A stretch of 64,000 bases of DNA, from positions 1 to 64,000 of the forward strand of contig JAJFJQ010000073.1 of the NCBI GenBank assembly GCA_021773835.1, in the 5' to 3' direction. Under the pieces are notes generated by a model. That model saw only the letters and a list, made by a program, of their open reading frames with translations. It ran no database searches and was not told where the DNA came from. Shown here piece after piece: positions 43,221-52,478 of the stretch. The translations under genes and the position numbers were made by a program. Within the stretch, counting starts at the first letter, position 1, and the number at the start of each line of letters is the position of its first letter. The stretch is from Gammaproteobacteria bacterium (lineage in GTDB: Bacteria; Pseudomonadota; Gammaproteobacteria; Ga0077536).

Positions 43221-43607
43221 TCAACCCCCGCTAACGCCGTCCAGGTAAAACCATCTGCCACCTTCCCGTACGAAGCGGCTGGTTTCGTGCAGCCGCACAC
43301 CACGGCCTGAGTCTCGGTAGCGGGCGACAAATTCGACCACACCAGTGTCATCGTTGCTATCGCCGCGTTCAGTTCGAATTATTCTCAAACTCAGCCAACG
43401 TCGCCCGGCCAGCGGTTGCTCGATTTTTGGTCGCGTGGTCGGATGCCAACTCTGCAGTAGATATTCAAGGCGACCTTCAACATACGCGCAGTAACGTGAA
43501 CGCATGCACGCTGCTGCAGTTGGTGGAGGAATTAGTCCTTCAAGGTAAGGACCGCAACAATCACTTCGTGCTTTGTCGGATCCGCACGCACACCGCTCGG
43601 CGACCAT
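43221..43607 (-). CDS. YchJ-family protein with SEC-C motif
   Basis: 128 residues. The N-terminal CACGSDKARSDCCGPYLEG is the SEC-C zinc motif, followed by the YchJ body (RSRYCAYVEGRLEYLLQSWHPTTRP) and a C-terminal VEFVARYRDSGRGVRLHETSRF, the NTF2-like domain. The function is not known. It lies nine bases downstream of a quinone oxidoreductase-type gene on the same strand. Confidence 0.87.
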   Translation of the reverse strand: MVAERCACGSDKARSDCCGPYLEGLIPPPTAAACMRSRYCAYVEGRLEYLLQSWHPTTRPKIEQPLAGRRWLSLRIIRTERGDSNDDTGVVEFVARYRDSGRGVRLHETSRFVREGGRWFYLDGVSGG

Positions 43608-43616
43608 TCGCCGTGT

Positions 43617-44588
43617 TCAATCCATGACCACGACGATTTTGCCATTTGCCGCATTCCTATCCATTAGATCATGCGCGTCGCGTAGTTTATCGAAAGAAAA
43701 TACCGGGCCAGCTTGCAGCGCGAGGTCGCCGTTCTCCACAAGTTCGACGTAGCGCTGCAGCTGGCTTTCCGTGATGTCGGATGCATTTCCCGAATAAGAC
43801 GTCAACGCCACTGCTGTAGGGATGTCGCCCATGGGGTGGAATTCCGGCAAGACCCATTCGCCACCGAGGATCCCAGTCATGCACACAATGCCGCCGCGCC
43901 GTGTCGCTCGCAACGAGTCACGCAACGTTGTCGTCCCAATCAGTTCTAGTACGCGATCAAACCCGGCTGGATAGAGCCGCTGTGCTTGTTCGACTATCGA
44001 GCCGTTGTCGATCAGGACGTGTTCGGCGCCGCCAGCAATAAGTGCGTCTTTCTTAGCAGCAGAGCGCGTCGTTGCAGACACCGTTAGACCTGCTGCGCGA
44101 CCGATTGCGATTGCAGCAAAGCCAATCGAGGAAGTCCCTCCGCGCACCAGGAGATTAGTCGATCGTTCGATTTCAAGGGCGGTGTAGAGCGAGCCGTGGG
44201 TGGTTTGCAGCATTTCCGGTAATGCGCCGAGATGGTGCCACGGAAGATCCGTGTCTAAGGCAAAGACGCTATTGCGTGGCACAACAGTAAATTCCGCATA
44301 TGAACCGTCGAAATCACGGCCCATCCCGCCCATCATCGCGGCGACGGTTTGGCCGGCGCGAAAATCGGTGTCTCCGGGATCTGCGATTTCACCAACGCAT
44401 TCGATACCGAGTACGCGCGGGAAGCGCACTCCAGGGGAATCGCCGCGCCTGGTAAACCATTCCGACCGATTGAGGCCAAAGGCGCGTATGCGGATCAATA
44501 CAGTCCCGGGCGCGCAACTCGGTATAGGAAGTTCTGTTGGCTCTAGTCGCTCGGGTCCGCCCGGTTTATGAACAAGGTAGGCTTGCAT
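43617..44588 (-). CDS. Quinone oxidoreductase-like MDR family enzyme
   Basis: 323 residues from the ATG at 44588, where the family start MQAYLVHKPGGPERLE begins; the frame is open further back to 44675. The GroES-like domain (FGLNRSEWFTRRGDSP) and NADP site (VRGGTSSIGFAAIAIGRAAG) are evident, and RVLELIGTTTLRDSL follows. Zinc ligands are lacking. Substrate unknown. Co-transcribed with the YchJ gene and divergent from the DUF1538 gene. Confidence 0.83.
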   Translation of the reverse strand: MQAYLVHKPGGPERLEPTELPIPSCAPGTVLIRIRAFGLNRSEWFTRRGDSPGVRFPRVLGIECVGEIADPGDTDFRAGQTVAAMMGGMGRDFDGSYAEFTVVPRNSVFALDTDLPWHHLGALPEMLQTTHGSLYTALEIERSTNLLVRGGTSSIGFAAIAIGRAAGLTVSATTRSAAKKDALIAGGAEHVLIDNGSIVEQAQRLYPAGFDRVLELIGTTTLRDSLRATRRGGIVCMTGILGGEWVLPEFHPMGDIPTAVALTSYSGNASDITESQLQRYVELVENGDLALQAGPVFSFDKLRDAHDLMDRNAANGKIVVVMD

Positions 44589-44785
44589 GGTCTTATCGGC
44601 GGATGATTTCATATGTCGATGGGTGAATTTCAAGGTCGGAACTGTCACGGTAAATCGGAATCGGTGTTCGCACAATACAACCGGGCGGCGATACTACCCG
44701 AGCGGGACTCCTCGGTTTACAGCGAGGGGGCTTTCGCATACCTTCGAAGTGCTTTGAGCAACAAAAATATCCGTCGTAACGTCTC

Positions 44786-46672
44786 ATGAGCCAAGATCCG
44801 GTCACACTCGGCGTGCGCGCGACCTTCGCGATCTTATGGCCGTATATTCGCGATAAGCTCACAGAGCAGATCCGCAGCATCTGGTTTATCGTCGGTTATT
44901 TAGCATTTTTTCAGATCGTCATACTGCGCTTGCCAATCGTTTACGCCGCGATGATCGCTCTCGGTATTGTAATCGTCGCCGTTGGGCTCATGTTTTTTAT
45001 GGAAGGATTGCGCCTGGGGTTAATGCCGCTCGGCGAGACGATCGGTGCGATTCTGCCGCGCAATTCTTCGTTGCCGGCGATCCTATTGTTTGCCTTTCTG
45101 CTCGGGGTCGGTGCCACGTTTGCAGAACCGGCGATCGCCATTCTGCGTGAAGCCGGCAGCGGTGTGTCAGCGCATCAGGCACCATTGCTCTACAGCTTAT
45201 TAAACGAGTTTTCCTTCCAACTCGTTTTCGTCGTCGGACTCGGGGTTGGTGTCGCCGTGCTGCTGGGGGTGCTGCGATTTTTTTTCGGCTTGTCGATGAA
45301 GTTATTGATCATTCCCGGGGTGTCTATCTTACTTGGATTAACGATATTCGCGCATAACAACCCGGTCCTGAAGCCGATCCTTGGCCTAGCCTGGGATTGT
45401 GGGGCAGTGACGACTGGTCCGGTCACGGTGCCCCTAGTGCTCGCCCTTGGAATCGGGGTATGTCGTATCGTCGGCGACGCGGATACGAGTAACGCCGGTT
45501 TTGGCATCGTCACCTTGGCGTCGTTATTACCCATACTTGCGGTACTAAGTCTCGGGATTTATCACTACGCCGCAGATGATTATTTCGGCCGGCCTAATCA
45601 CGTTACTACGGACGCGGTCGCGGCTGTGGCATCGGATGACGGCGAGCGCGAGAAATCCGTAGCGCGTGAAGCTGTCGAATTCTCGACCGAGGAGTTCGAG
45701 CGGATTGTGGCGAGCGGTGTCATCGATATCGACCATCGTCTGCGCTACCGTGACGGCGAGATGGCCCTAGAAGACGGTCGCATCGTGATGCGCGATACAA
45801 CGATCGTCGTCGAAAAGATCCCCGAGCAACGACCGCGGTTGATTGGAGGTCGCTCTTGGGATCCAAACCAGAACGTCATAAACCGAATTGGGGAGTCGAT
45901 AATCGCTGCGCTGCGCGCGATCATTCCGTTATGTCTGTTTTTGCTACTAACGCTTAAATTGGTGCTAACCGAAAGACTGAAGAATGCGCAAGAATTATTT
46001 ATTGGGATTGGTTTTGCGCTGGTTGGCATGGCGTTATTTATTCTTGGGATCAATCTCGGTCTCAGCCCGCTCGGTGCTCAGCTCGGTAGCAATGTGCCTG
46101 CAGCCTTCGCGCCCTTGACGCCGTGGGGTATGCAGGGTGTGGAGGGTCCGCTATTCGAAACCGCGTTCTACGGTAAGGCCTTGGCCGTGTTATTTGGTTT
46201 TTTTCTTGGTTATGGTGCGACCCTGGCAGAGCCTGCATTAAACGCGCTTGGTGAGACGGTAGAAAAGATCACGGTTGGTGCGTTTCGTAAAGGTTTGTTG
46301 ATCCAATCGGTCGCACTAGGCGTTGGACTCGGGATAGCGACCGGCGTGCTCAAGATAGCCTATGACCTACCGTTGGCCTACTTGCTCGTCCCACCGTACT
46401 TACTGTTGTTGGTATTGACCTGGCTCTCATCCGAGGAATTTGTCAATTTCGGGTGGGACAGCGCTGGAGTGACCACCGGGCCGATCACGGTGCCGTTGGT
46501 GTTGGCAATGGGGCTTGGTATCGGTGCCAATGTCCCAGGCGTATCGGATGGATTTGGGATTTTGGCGCTCGCATCGGTTGGTCCAATAATTACCGTTTTA
46601 CTGGTCGGCTTTATCGTTTCGCGTTCGAGTCGTAGCGCATTCGAAACAATCGCCAAGGAAGCACGTGAATAA
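44786..46672 (+). CDS. DUF1538 polytopic membrane protein, internally duplicated
   Basis: 628 residues with some 14 membrane segments and clear internal duplication. The first half holds LGVGATFAEPAIAI (about residue 110) and DCGAVTTGPVTVPLVLALG (about 208); the second half repeats them as LGYGATLAEPALNA (about 475) and DSAGVTTGPITVPLVLAMG (about 555). A soluble acidic linker (about 270-355) separates the halves. The duplicated TTGPxTVPLVLAxG loops are likely the transport path. The family is uncharacterised. The stop codon overlaps the ATG of the next gene by one base, so the two are coupled. Confidence 0.85.
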   Translation: MSQDPVTLGVRATFAILWPYIRDKLTEQIRSIWFIVGYLAFFQIVILRLPIVYAAMIALGIVIVAVGLMFFMEGLRLGLMPLGETIGAILPRNSSLPAILLFAFLLGVGATFAEPAIAILREAGSGVSAHQAPLLYSLLNEFSFQLVFVVGLGVGVAVLLGVLRFFFGLSMKLLIIPGVSILLGLTIFAHNNPVLKPILGLAWDCGAVTTGPVTVPLVLALGIGVCRIVGDADTSNAGFGIVTLASLLPILAVLSLGIYHYAADDYFGRPNHVTTDAVAAVASDDGEREKSVAREAVEFSTEEFERIVASGVIDIDHRLRYRDGEMALEDGRIVMRDTTIVVEKIPEQRPRLIGGRSWDPNQNVINRIGESIIAALRAIIPLCLFLLLTLKLVLTERLKNAQELFIGIGFALVGMALFILGINLGLSPLGAQLGSNVPAAFAPLTPWGMQGVEGPLFETAFYGKALAVLFGFFLGYGATLAEPALNALGETVEKITVGAFRKGLLIQSVALGVGLGIATGVLKIAYDLPLAYLLVPPYLLLLVLTWLSSEEFVNFGWDSAGVTTGPITVPLVLAMGLGIGANVPGVSDGFGILALASVGPIITVLLVGFIVSRSSRSAFETIAKEARE

Positions 46673-47883
46673 TGGCCTTCCTGTCGAACAAAAACGTCTC
46701 CGTTATTAACGCGATCTTACCGCAGCATATCGCCAATCAGGTCGTCGACGATGTGTTTCAGCAAGGTGAGCGTAGTGCGCTGATAATCAATGCGCGTGGC
46801 ACCCTCATGCGTGAGCGTTGGTATCAGGCGCTGATCCCGATGGTCTCTCCGGAGCGGGAGTTTGTTCAATTTTTGGTACCCGACGCCGAAGTTGATCACT
46901 TGATGGAGGCGATCGTGGCAACTGGCGATCTTCATTTGCCGGGTGCCGGCGCGGTATTTGCAGTGCCCTGTGATGATGTTGTTCATAGTGAGGATTTTCT
47001 ATTGTGGTCCGGCACGAGCTGGGAATCGGATAGTTTTAATGCATCCACTGTGCTGAAGGAAAATCTCACTGCTATTTTTTGTATTGTTCAAAAAGACCAA
47101 ACCGAATCCGTTTCACGGGCCGCGATGCAGGCGGGCGCGCACGGCCCGATTGTTTTCTACTGCGAGGGACATGGCCTGCGCGACCGTCTTGGCTGGCTCA
47201 GAATAACCCGGCAGCGAGAAAAGGAGGTCGTGATTGTGATCGTCGATAACGCGGACGCCATCGCGGTGACCGAAGCGATGGTCGATGCCGGCGACATCGA
47301 TTTACCCGGACGCGGTTTTTTGTATCGAATGCCGGTGCAAAAAGGTGTGGTCAATATCGGTAGCACGTTCGGGCGCCGTCGCCACGCAGCCAACATTCAA
47401 CAAATAATTACCGCAATCGATGAGCTCAAAGGCAGCTCGACATGGCGCGATCAACGAGTGAACGAACTCATCGGCACTGGGCAGAGTGCCGGCTTGACGC
47501 TATTCGGTAAAGTTCGTGAGCGGCGTTACTTGAAGAATCAATGCAGTCTCAATTGCATCGTCGGCAGAAAGGATTTTGAACCATTAGTTGAGGCCGCATT
47601 AAGGGCGGGCGCGCCGGGCGCGAATGTCAGTTTTGCGAAGTTTTTTGAGTTCGACAATCGCGCAACAGCCGCCGGGGTGCGCTATCACCGCGAGCGGGGC
47701 ATCATCCGTATTATCTTGCCGGAAGATCGACGACGAACGGTTTTGGAAACCTTGCAGGAAACCTGTACGGAAAATGACATCACCGGAGTGTGTATGTATA
47801 GCACGCCCGTGACGCGCGCTATTACCTACATCGCCGATCCGGGTGATCCGAATGCGACGACCAATCGGCCGCCGCATCAATAA
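46672..47883 (+). CDS. Triple PII-like domain protein
   Basis: 403 residues made of three ferredoxin-like segments of PII type: about 8-100 (VINAILPQHIANQVVDDVF to GAGAVFAVP), about 130-235 (LTAIFCIVQKDQTESVSRAA to GRGFLYRMPVQKGV) and about 285-390 (CSLNCIVGRKDFEPLVEAAL to VCMYSTPVTRAITYI). PII proteins normally form trimers from single-domain chains, so one chain may form a pseudo-trimer. PII proteins control transporters by binding adenine nucleotides or other effectors. Coupling to DUF1538 suggests it gates or senses for that protein. The exact ligand sites are not visible. Confidence 0.75.
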   Translation: MAFLSNKNVSVINAILPQHIANQVVDDVFQQGERSALIINARGTLMRERWYQALIPMVSPEREFVQFLVPDAEVDHLMEAIVATGDLHLPGAGAVFAVPCDDVVHSEDFLLWSGTSWESDSFNASTVLKENLTAIFCIVQKDQTESVSRAAMQAGAHGPIVFYCEGHGLRDRLGWLRITRQREKEVVIVIVDNADAIAVTEAMVDAGDIDLPGRGFLYRMPVQKGVVNIGSTFGRRRHAANIQQIITAIDELKGSSTWRDQRVNELIGTGQSAGLTLFGKVRERRYLKNQCSLNCIVGRKDFEPLVEAALRAGAPGANVSFAKFFEFDNRATAAGVRYHRERGIIRIILPEDRRRTVLETLQETCTENDITGVCMYSTPVTRAITYIADPGDPNATTNRPPHQ

Positions 47884-47905
47884 ATCAGTGGCTGAAAATC
47901 GAGAC

Positions 47906-48337
47906 CTATTCCGGTAGTTCTACGCCGGAACCGCCCATCTCCGCGGGCACATCTTTTTGCTTCACAACACCATCGTGGATGCGAAGAACTGTTTCTTCAT
48001 AAAACACATGCACACCAGGGGTAAACGGCAGGGTTGGAATTACGGCCGCGTAAACATCGATCAACCCCATCCCAGGGTGGTCGGTGAATAAATGCCCGCC
48101 ACAACTCTTACACCATTTGCGATGACTGTTGTCCGTTTTTGCATATGTGCCGATGTTGTCGGCTCCTTGGGTGACCTTGACCGAGTCCGGTGGCCACAAA
48201 GTAAAGGCATTGATCGGTCCAGCCGACCAGTGACGGCAAGATTCACAGTGACAATAGCCCATTGCCGCCGGGTCGCCCGTCACCGTTAATTTGACCGCGC
48301 CGCAGAAGCATCCGCCATCGTGTGATTTATCGCTCAT
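47906..48337 (-). CDS. GFA-family (Mss4-like) zinc protein
   Basis: 143 residues with the GFA cysteine set: C10 and C12 (GGCFCGAVK), C29, C31 and C34 (YCHCESCR) and C76 and C79 (WCKSCG), binding structural and catalytic zinc. The prototype converts glutathione and formaldehyde to S-hydroxymethylglutathione, but most homologues are uncharacterised. Its 3' end faces the triple-PII gene, 22 bp away. Confidence 0.85.
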   Translation of the reverse strand: MSDKSHDGGCFCGAVKLTVTGDPAAMGYCHCESCRHWSAGPINAFTLWPPDSVKVTQGADNIGTYAKTDNSHRKWCKSCGGHLFTDHPGMGLIDVYAAVIPTLPFTPGVHVFYEETVLRIHDGVVKQKDVPAEMGGSGVELPE

Positions 48338-48427
48338 CTATTCCTCTCCTTTTAGCCCATATTTGTAAGGTCTTTGTTAAGCAGGCTAGCCAAGTATAAA
48401 CGTAGTTGTACCTACTGTTTTGAGGTC

Positions 48428-49612
48428 TCAATCTGGATACAAGGCGCACGCATCGTAACCGTAAATCCAGCTTGATTTGGCGAAGCCGCCACCGTCGCCG
48501 CGTTCAGCAATATCGCCGCCGCGGCCGACAGCGTGGGTGATCTGTCCCTGTTCCCAGGCCCCGATTTGAATCTTCCCGGTGCGCTCTAAGCGCGCTTCCT
48601 CGTAGGCTTTAAGCGCCTTCCCCGGGTCACTGGGGTGTGCCGATAAATAGTGGGCCACCACCCATGCATCCTCTATTGCCATCACGGACCCCTGGGCCAA
48701 GTAAGGCACCATTGGGTGGGCGGCATCACCGAGCAATGTTGTGCGAGCCGTAGACCAAGCCGGTAACGGATCGCGCATCAGCAGTGCCCATTTATAACAC
48801 TGTCCCTGCTGCGTGTGGTCGATGATCGTCTGTACCGTTGGATTCCAATCCTTGAACTGGTCAGCGAGATCGGCCTTGTTCGCTTGGGTGGTCCAACTTT
48901 CCGTTTCCCAACCATCTTCTTCCGTGAGCGCGACATAATTTAGCAACTCGCCACGGCGAACGTAGTAGGCGACGACATGCGCGCCGGGTCCGGCCCAGAG
49001 ATTCATTTTTGGTTCCACGAGATCCGGTTCGAGATCGTCGACCGAAACCATACCGCGGTACGCGACATGTCCGGTAAAACGCGCATCGGGATCACTGTGT
49101 AGCAATGTGCGTACCGTCGAATGCACGCCATCGGCACCGACGACAACAGGTTCGCGGACTTCACTGCCGTCCTCGAATACCAACGTAACGCCGTCTTTGT
49201 CTTCTGTGAGAGCAGTCAATCGTTTGCCGACTGCAATGCAATCTTGATCGTTCCGTTCGACGGCATCCAGCAGCATCTTATGCAGGTCTGCTCGATGAAA
49301 TCCGTAGAAAGGCGCACCGAAGGTTTTAATGAAATCTCCGGTAAACGGATTTTCAAAGAACGGCTTACCAGTTTCGAAATGGCGCAATGCGAGCGCCTCC
49401 GGCTGAAACCGGATGGCTTCGATCTCGTCGTTAAGACCTAAGGCATAGAGCACCTTCATGCCATTAGGACTCAAGTGCAGGCCGGCTCCAATCTCGCCGA
49501 GTTGGCTCGATTGTTCGTAGACTCGCACCCCGATACCGCGATGCTGTAAAGCTAGCGCCGCCGTAAGGCCGCCGATGCCGGCGCCGATGATGGTTACTTT
49601 GGCCGCTGCCAA
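48428..49612 (-). CDS. FAD-dependent aromatic monooxygenase
   Basis: 394 residues of the salicylate / 3-hydroxybenzoate hydroxylase type. The N-terminal GAGIGGLTAALAL binds FAD, VVGADGVHSTVR (about 158) is the DG motif, and LLGDAAHPMVPYLAQGSVMA (about 295) contacts the flavin ribityl. It would hydroxylate an aromatic acid with NAD(P)H and oxygen. A fumarylacetoacetate hydrolase-family gene lies 1.4 kb away but the pathway is not evident. Confidence 0.85.
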   Translation of the reverse strand: MAAAKVTIIGAGIGGLTAALALQHRGIGVRVYEQSSQLGEIGAGLHLSPNGMKVLYALGLNDEIEAIRFQPEALALRHFETGKPFFENPFTGDFIKTFGAPFYGFHRADLHKMLLDAVERNDQDCIAVGKRLTALTEDKDGVTLVFEDGSEVREPVVVGADGVHSTVRTLLHSDPDARFTGHVAYRGMVSVDDLEPDLVEPKMNLWAGPGAHVVAYYVRRGELLNYVALTEEDGWETESWTTQANKADLADQFKDWNPTVQTIIDHTQQGQCYKWALLMRDPLPAWSTARTTLLGDAAHPMVPYLAQGSVMAIEDAWVVAHYLSAHPSDPGKALKAYEEARLERTGKIQIGAWEQGQITHAVGRGGDIAERGDGGGFAKSSWIYGYDACALYPD

Positions 49613-49829
49613 ACCAGTCCTCCTGAGTGCCGGCGCCCGATGCGTCGGGTCCGGATTTCTTTGTTAACAAATGTAATACAAGGGGTGAAGACTACCGCGA
49701 ATACGTTGGAATGTGGATTACCTCACACCATGGCATTGGTTTACGCGTGAGCCTAACCTCATACTTGCTCTCGCATGACAGCTATTAAGGATCCCAGTTG
49801 CCCCACATACACATGGATGGAATAAAACA

Positions 49830-50831
49830 ATGAAATTAATACTGCGATTGTGCATCGTTTATTTGGCAATGAATGCCAGCGCCCATGCGGTCGTGAATGG
49901 CGAGGTGGACGTGGGGAACGTGTATTCCTCGGTCGGCTACGTATTCGGAACGTCGGAAATGTCAGGGGCATTCGGCAGTGTGGTTGCAATTGACTCTCAA
50001 TGGGTATTAACAGCTGCGCACGTAGTGGATACACTGCCATCTCCACCCGTCGGTGGTAATCCGCTTCTTATTCTGGGCGACCCCGTCGCGGGAACGGAAG
50101 GCATTTACGGCTTCCCGTTTGCTCTCGAGGAGATCATCCTGCACCCCGATTACGTGCCCGGCGAACTCCACGACGATATCGCGCTAATTAGGATGTCATC
50201 GCTAGATCCGATCGTTCCAACTCCGGGGCTGATTGATACGTCCTTTGCGACACTGTCTAACGTCGATTTAGATCCTACTTCCCCCGATTTTATGACGCTG
50301 CCGGGGACGTCGAGGATCTCCGGTTACGGCGTGACGGATGTCGACGCCGCTCCAGATCCGACTGCTCCATTTCTTCGTCGGTTCGGCGACGCCCCGACTT
50401 ACTCAGGTGACCCATTCGCCACGCTGGGTGTTCCGTTTACGGACCCAGGCTTCCCATCCGGTTGCATGTCGGCGATGTTACTCTGTACGTATAGTACCGG
50501 CGCTCCTCCCGGCACCAGTGCCGGAGGTGCACCAGGCGATAGCGGCGGTGCGGTGTGGCTTGATTACGGCGGCGGCGAAATCGTCGCTGCCATCAACTCC
50601 TTTATCTTCGATGAAAATGACATCGACCCGTCAATACCGCTCGATTGGACCGATGGGTACTGGACGGTCGGAACCTCTACCGCGTATTACGAAGATTGGA
50701 TCAGGGATGTCGTAGAAGGGGCCGGGGGCAGCGTTCGCTTTGGCGCCGCTCCGGTACCAATTCCACCAGCAATATATCTTTTTGTGGCGGGACTTATTGG
50801 TGTGGCGGGGATCAGCCGCAGGCGGCTGTAA
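49830..50831 (+). CDS. Trypsin-like serine protease with PEP-CTERM-like tail
   Basis: 333 residues: signal peptide, an S1-type domain starting VVNGEVDVG, with the triad H in LTAAHVVD (about 63), D in DDIALIRM (about 115) and S in GAPGDSGGAVW (about 237). The C-terminus VPIPPAIYLFVAGLIGVAG then RRRL is a proline-rich motif, a membrane helix and a basic end, the arrangement of exosortase sorting tails (VPxPP-type variant of PEP-CTERM). The protein is probably exported and processed at the surface. No exosortase is in the window. Confidence 0.82.
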   Translation: MKLILRLCIVYLAMNASAHAVVNGEVDVGNVYSSVGYVFGTSEMSGAFGSVVAIDSQWVLTAAHVVDTLPSPPVGGNPLLILGDPVAGTEGIYGFPFALEEIILHPDYVPGELHDDIALIRMSSLDPIVPTPGLIDTSFATLSNVDLDPTSPDFMTLPGTSRISGYGVTDVDAAPDPTAPFLRRFGDAPTYSGDPFATLGVPFTDPGFPSGCMSAMLLCTYSTGAPPGTSAGGAPGDSGGAVWLDYGGGEIVAAINSFIFDENDIDPSIPLDWTDGYWTVGTSTAYYEDWIRDVVEGAGGSVRFGAAPVPIPPAIYLFVAGLIGVAGISRRRL

Positions 50832-51037
50832 TTTCCATGGCGAAAAATTCCGCCACACTAACGTAAGTCAGGCGACGCCGACGTGCGCGTCGATTTTGTA
50901 GTGACATTTGTACGCGACACCGATTGAGCCGATAAATTCGATCTATAATGCGGCTGTTAGGGCGAGTCTGTCTTACCTTCGGCCCGAATTGCTACGGCCG
51001 ATCGGTATTTGGCGAAAGTGCCAAATCGGAGTCCTGG

Positions 51038-51931
51038 ATGAAGTTCGTTAGCTTTGCTGTGAGCGGGCACACCCCGCATGTTGGTGCATTGGACAATGAC
51101 GGGAGAATTGTAGATCTCTGCGCTGCGTCGGTAGATTTTCCCACCTCAATGCTTGATCTTATAGGTGAAGGTGAATCGGCATGCGATCGCGCCAGAGAAA
51201 TCATCAATGATGCGCCCGCTCGCGTACGACTTGCACCGGACACGGTTCGACTCATGGCACCGATCCAACGCCCGACTAAAAACGTTTTCTGTGTTGGACG
51301 AAACTATAAAGAACACGTCGACGAAGGGTATCGCGCACGTGGTACTGAGATCGTTTACCCGAAAGCCCCACAATTCTTTACCAAAGCGCCAACGGCGGTA
51401 GTTGGCCCGGATGATGTTGTTTATCTCGATCCTAGGGTCACTCAGAAATTCGACTATGAGGCTGAGCTTGGGATCGTGATTGGCAGTGGTGGTAAAAACA
51501 TCTCCGAAGCTGATGCCTTAGATGCGATATTCGGTTTCACGATCATCAACGATTTGACGGCGCGCGATCTGCAGCGGCATCACGACCAGTGGTTTAAGGG
51601 CAAGAGTCTCGATCGCTCGTGTCCGATGGGTCCGTGCATCGTACATCGCTCGGCAATAAGTGATCCGCAGGACTTAGGTTTGCAGTTGACGGTAAACGGT
51701 GAGCTGCGGCAGCAGAGCCGAACCAGCAACATGATCTTCAGTATTTCAAAAATCATCGCCGATTTGTCACTTGGTATGACCTTAGAACCGGGAGATATCA
51801 TTGCGACCGGCACCCCTCAAGGGGTTGGCTTCGCGATGGAGCCGCCGTGTTTCCTTGCCGATGGCGACGAAGTCGTGATTGAGATTGAACAGATAGGTCA
51901 ATTGCGTAATCGGATCGAGGAAGTCGTTTAA
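51038..51931 (+). CDS. Fumarylacetoacetate hydrolase family protein
   Basis: 297 residues. The FAH core shows NVFCVGRNYKEHVDEGYRA, FDYEAELGIVIGSGG with acidic metal ligands, and GFTIINDLTARDLQ, ending MTLEPGDIIATGTPQGVGFAM. The family hydrolyses or hydrates C-C bonds in catabolic ring-fission products; substrate open. The start at 51038 is chosen because GGAG lies seven bases upstream and homologues start MKFVSF; the frame is open to 50948. Confidence 0.87.
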   Translation: MKFVSFAVSGHTPHVGALDNDGRIVDLCAASVDFPTSMLDLIGEGESACDRAREIINDAPARVRLAPDTVRLMAPIQRPTKNVFCVGRNYKEHVDEGYRARGTEIVYPKAPQFFTKAPTAVVGPDDVVYLDPRVTQKFDYEAELGIVIGSGGKNISEADALDAIFGFTIINDLTARDLQRHHDQWFKGKSLDRSCPMGPCIVHRSAISDPQDLGLQLTVNGELRQQSRTSNMIFSISKIIADLSLGMTLEPGDIIATGTPQGVGFAMEPPCFLADGDEVVIEIEQIGQLRNRIEEVV

Positions 51932-52043
51932 GGGTGTGATGCCTTAGGCGACGTCTATTCGCTGCTAGGGTGATCGCAACGTCGGCGCCATTCCGTTGGA
52001 CGCCGGGATCCAAACCGTGTTTCGACAAATGTGATATTGCTGG
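51932..52043. other. Short intergenic stretch before the tandem array
   Basis: Contains palindromic fragments related to the array core (GCCGGGATCC) but no gene or clear terminator. Confidence 0.4.
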
Positions 52044-52288
52044 ATGCCAGATCAAGTCCGGCATGACGAGAACACCTACGTCATTGTGGTAGATGCCGGA
52101 TCAAGTCCGGCATGACGAGGACCCTTACGTCATTGTGGAAGATGCCGGATCAAGTCCGGCATGACGAGGACCCTTACGTCATTGTGGAAGATGTCGGATC
52201 AAGTCCGGCATGACGAGTACTACTGCGTCATTGTGGAAGATATCGGATCAAGTCCGGCATGACGACTACTCCTGCACCATCTCGGTGA
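52044..52288. repeat. Five-copy tandem array of a 49-bp palindromic unit
   Basis: Units begin at 52044, 52093, 52142, 52191 and 52240, exactly 49 bp apart, and end near 52288. The core of each is ATGCCGGATCAAGTCCGGCA, an 8-bp dyad around TCAAG, followed by TGACGAG and a variable stretch ending CGTCATTGTGG. Units 2 and 3 are almost identical; units 1, 4 and 5 have drifted. The core resembles widespread proteobacterial extragenic palindromes. There are no unique spacers, so this is not CRISPR. Confidence 0.85.
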
Positions 52289-52327
52289 ATGTCGAATCAA
52301 CGCCGTCACGATAACGATACCCGCGTC

Positions 52328-52347
52328 ATCCCGGCGAATGCCGGGAT
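52328..52347. repeat. Extragenic palindrome
   Basis: Arms ATCCCGGC and GCCGGGAT around GAAT, the same type of dyad as in the tandem array but standing alone 40 bp past it. It lies downstream of darP (stop at 52479) on the other side of about 130 bp of unassigned sequence. Confidence 0.55.
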
Positions 52348-52478
52348 CCATTCGGCGTTTCAAAGTTCGCAAACATTATTGGAAAGGATGGCGCTGCCAT
52401 GGAGGTCATTAAATCTGGTATGACCCATATTGCGGCGACCGCGCTAATCCGGAACCGCACGCAATCGGTAGTGACGCA

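Noticed and set aside
52044-52288. CRISPR array
   Set aside because: Units are contiguous and homologous along their full 49 bp; there are no unique spacers and no cas genes.
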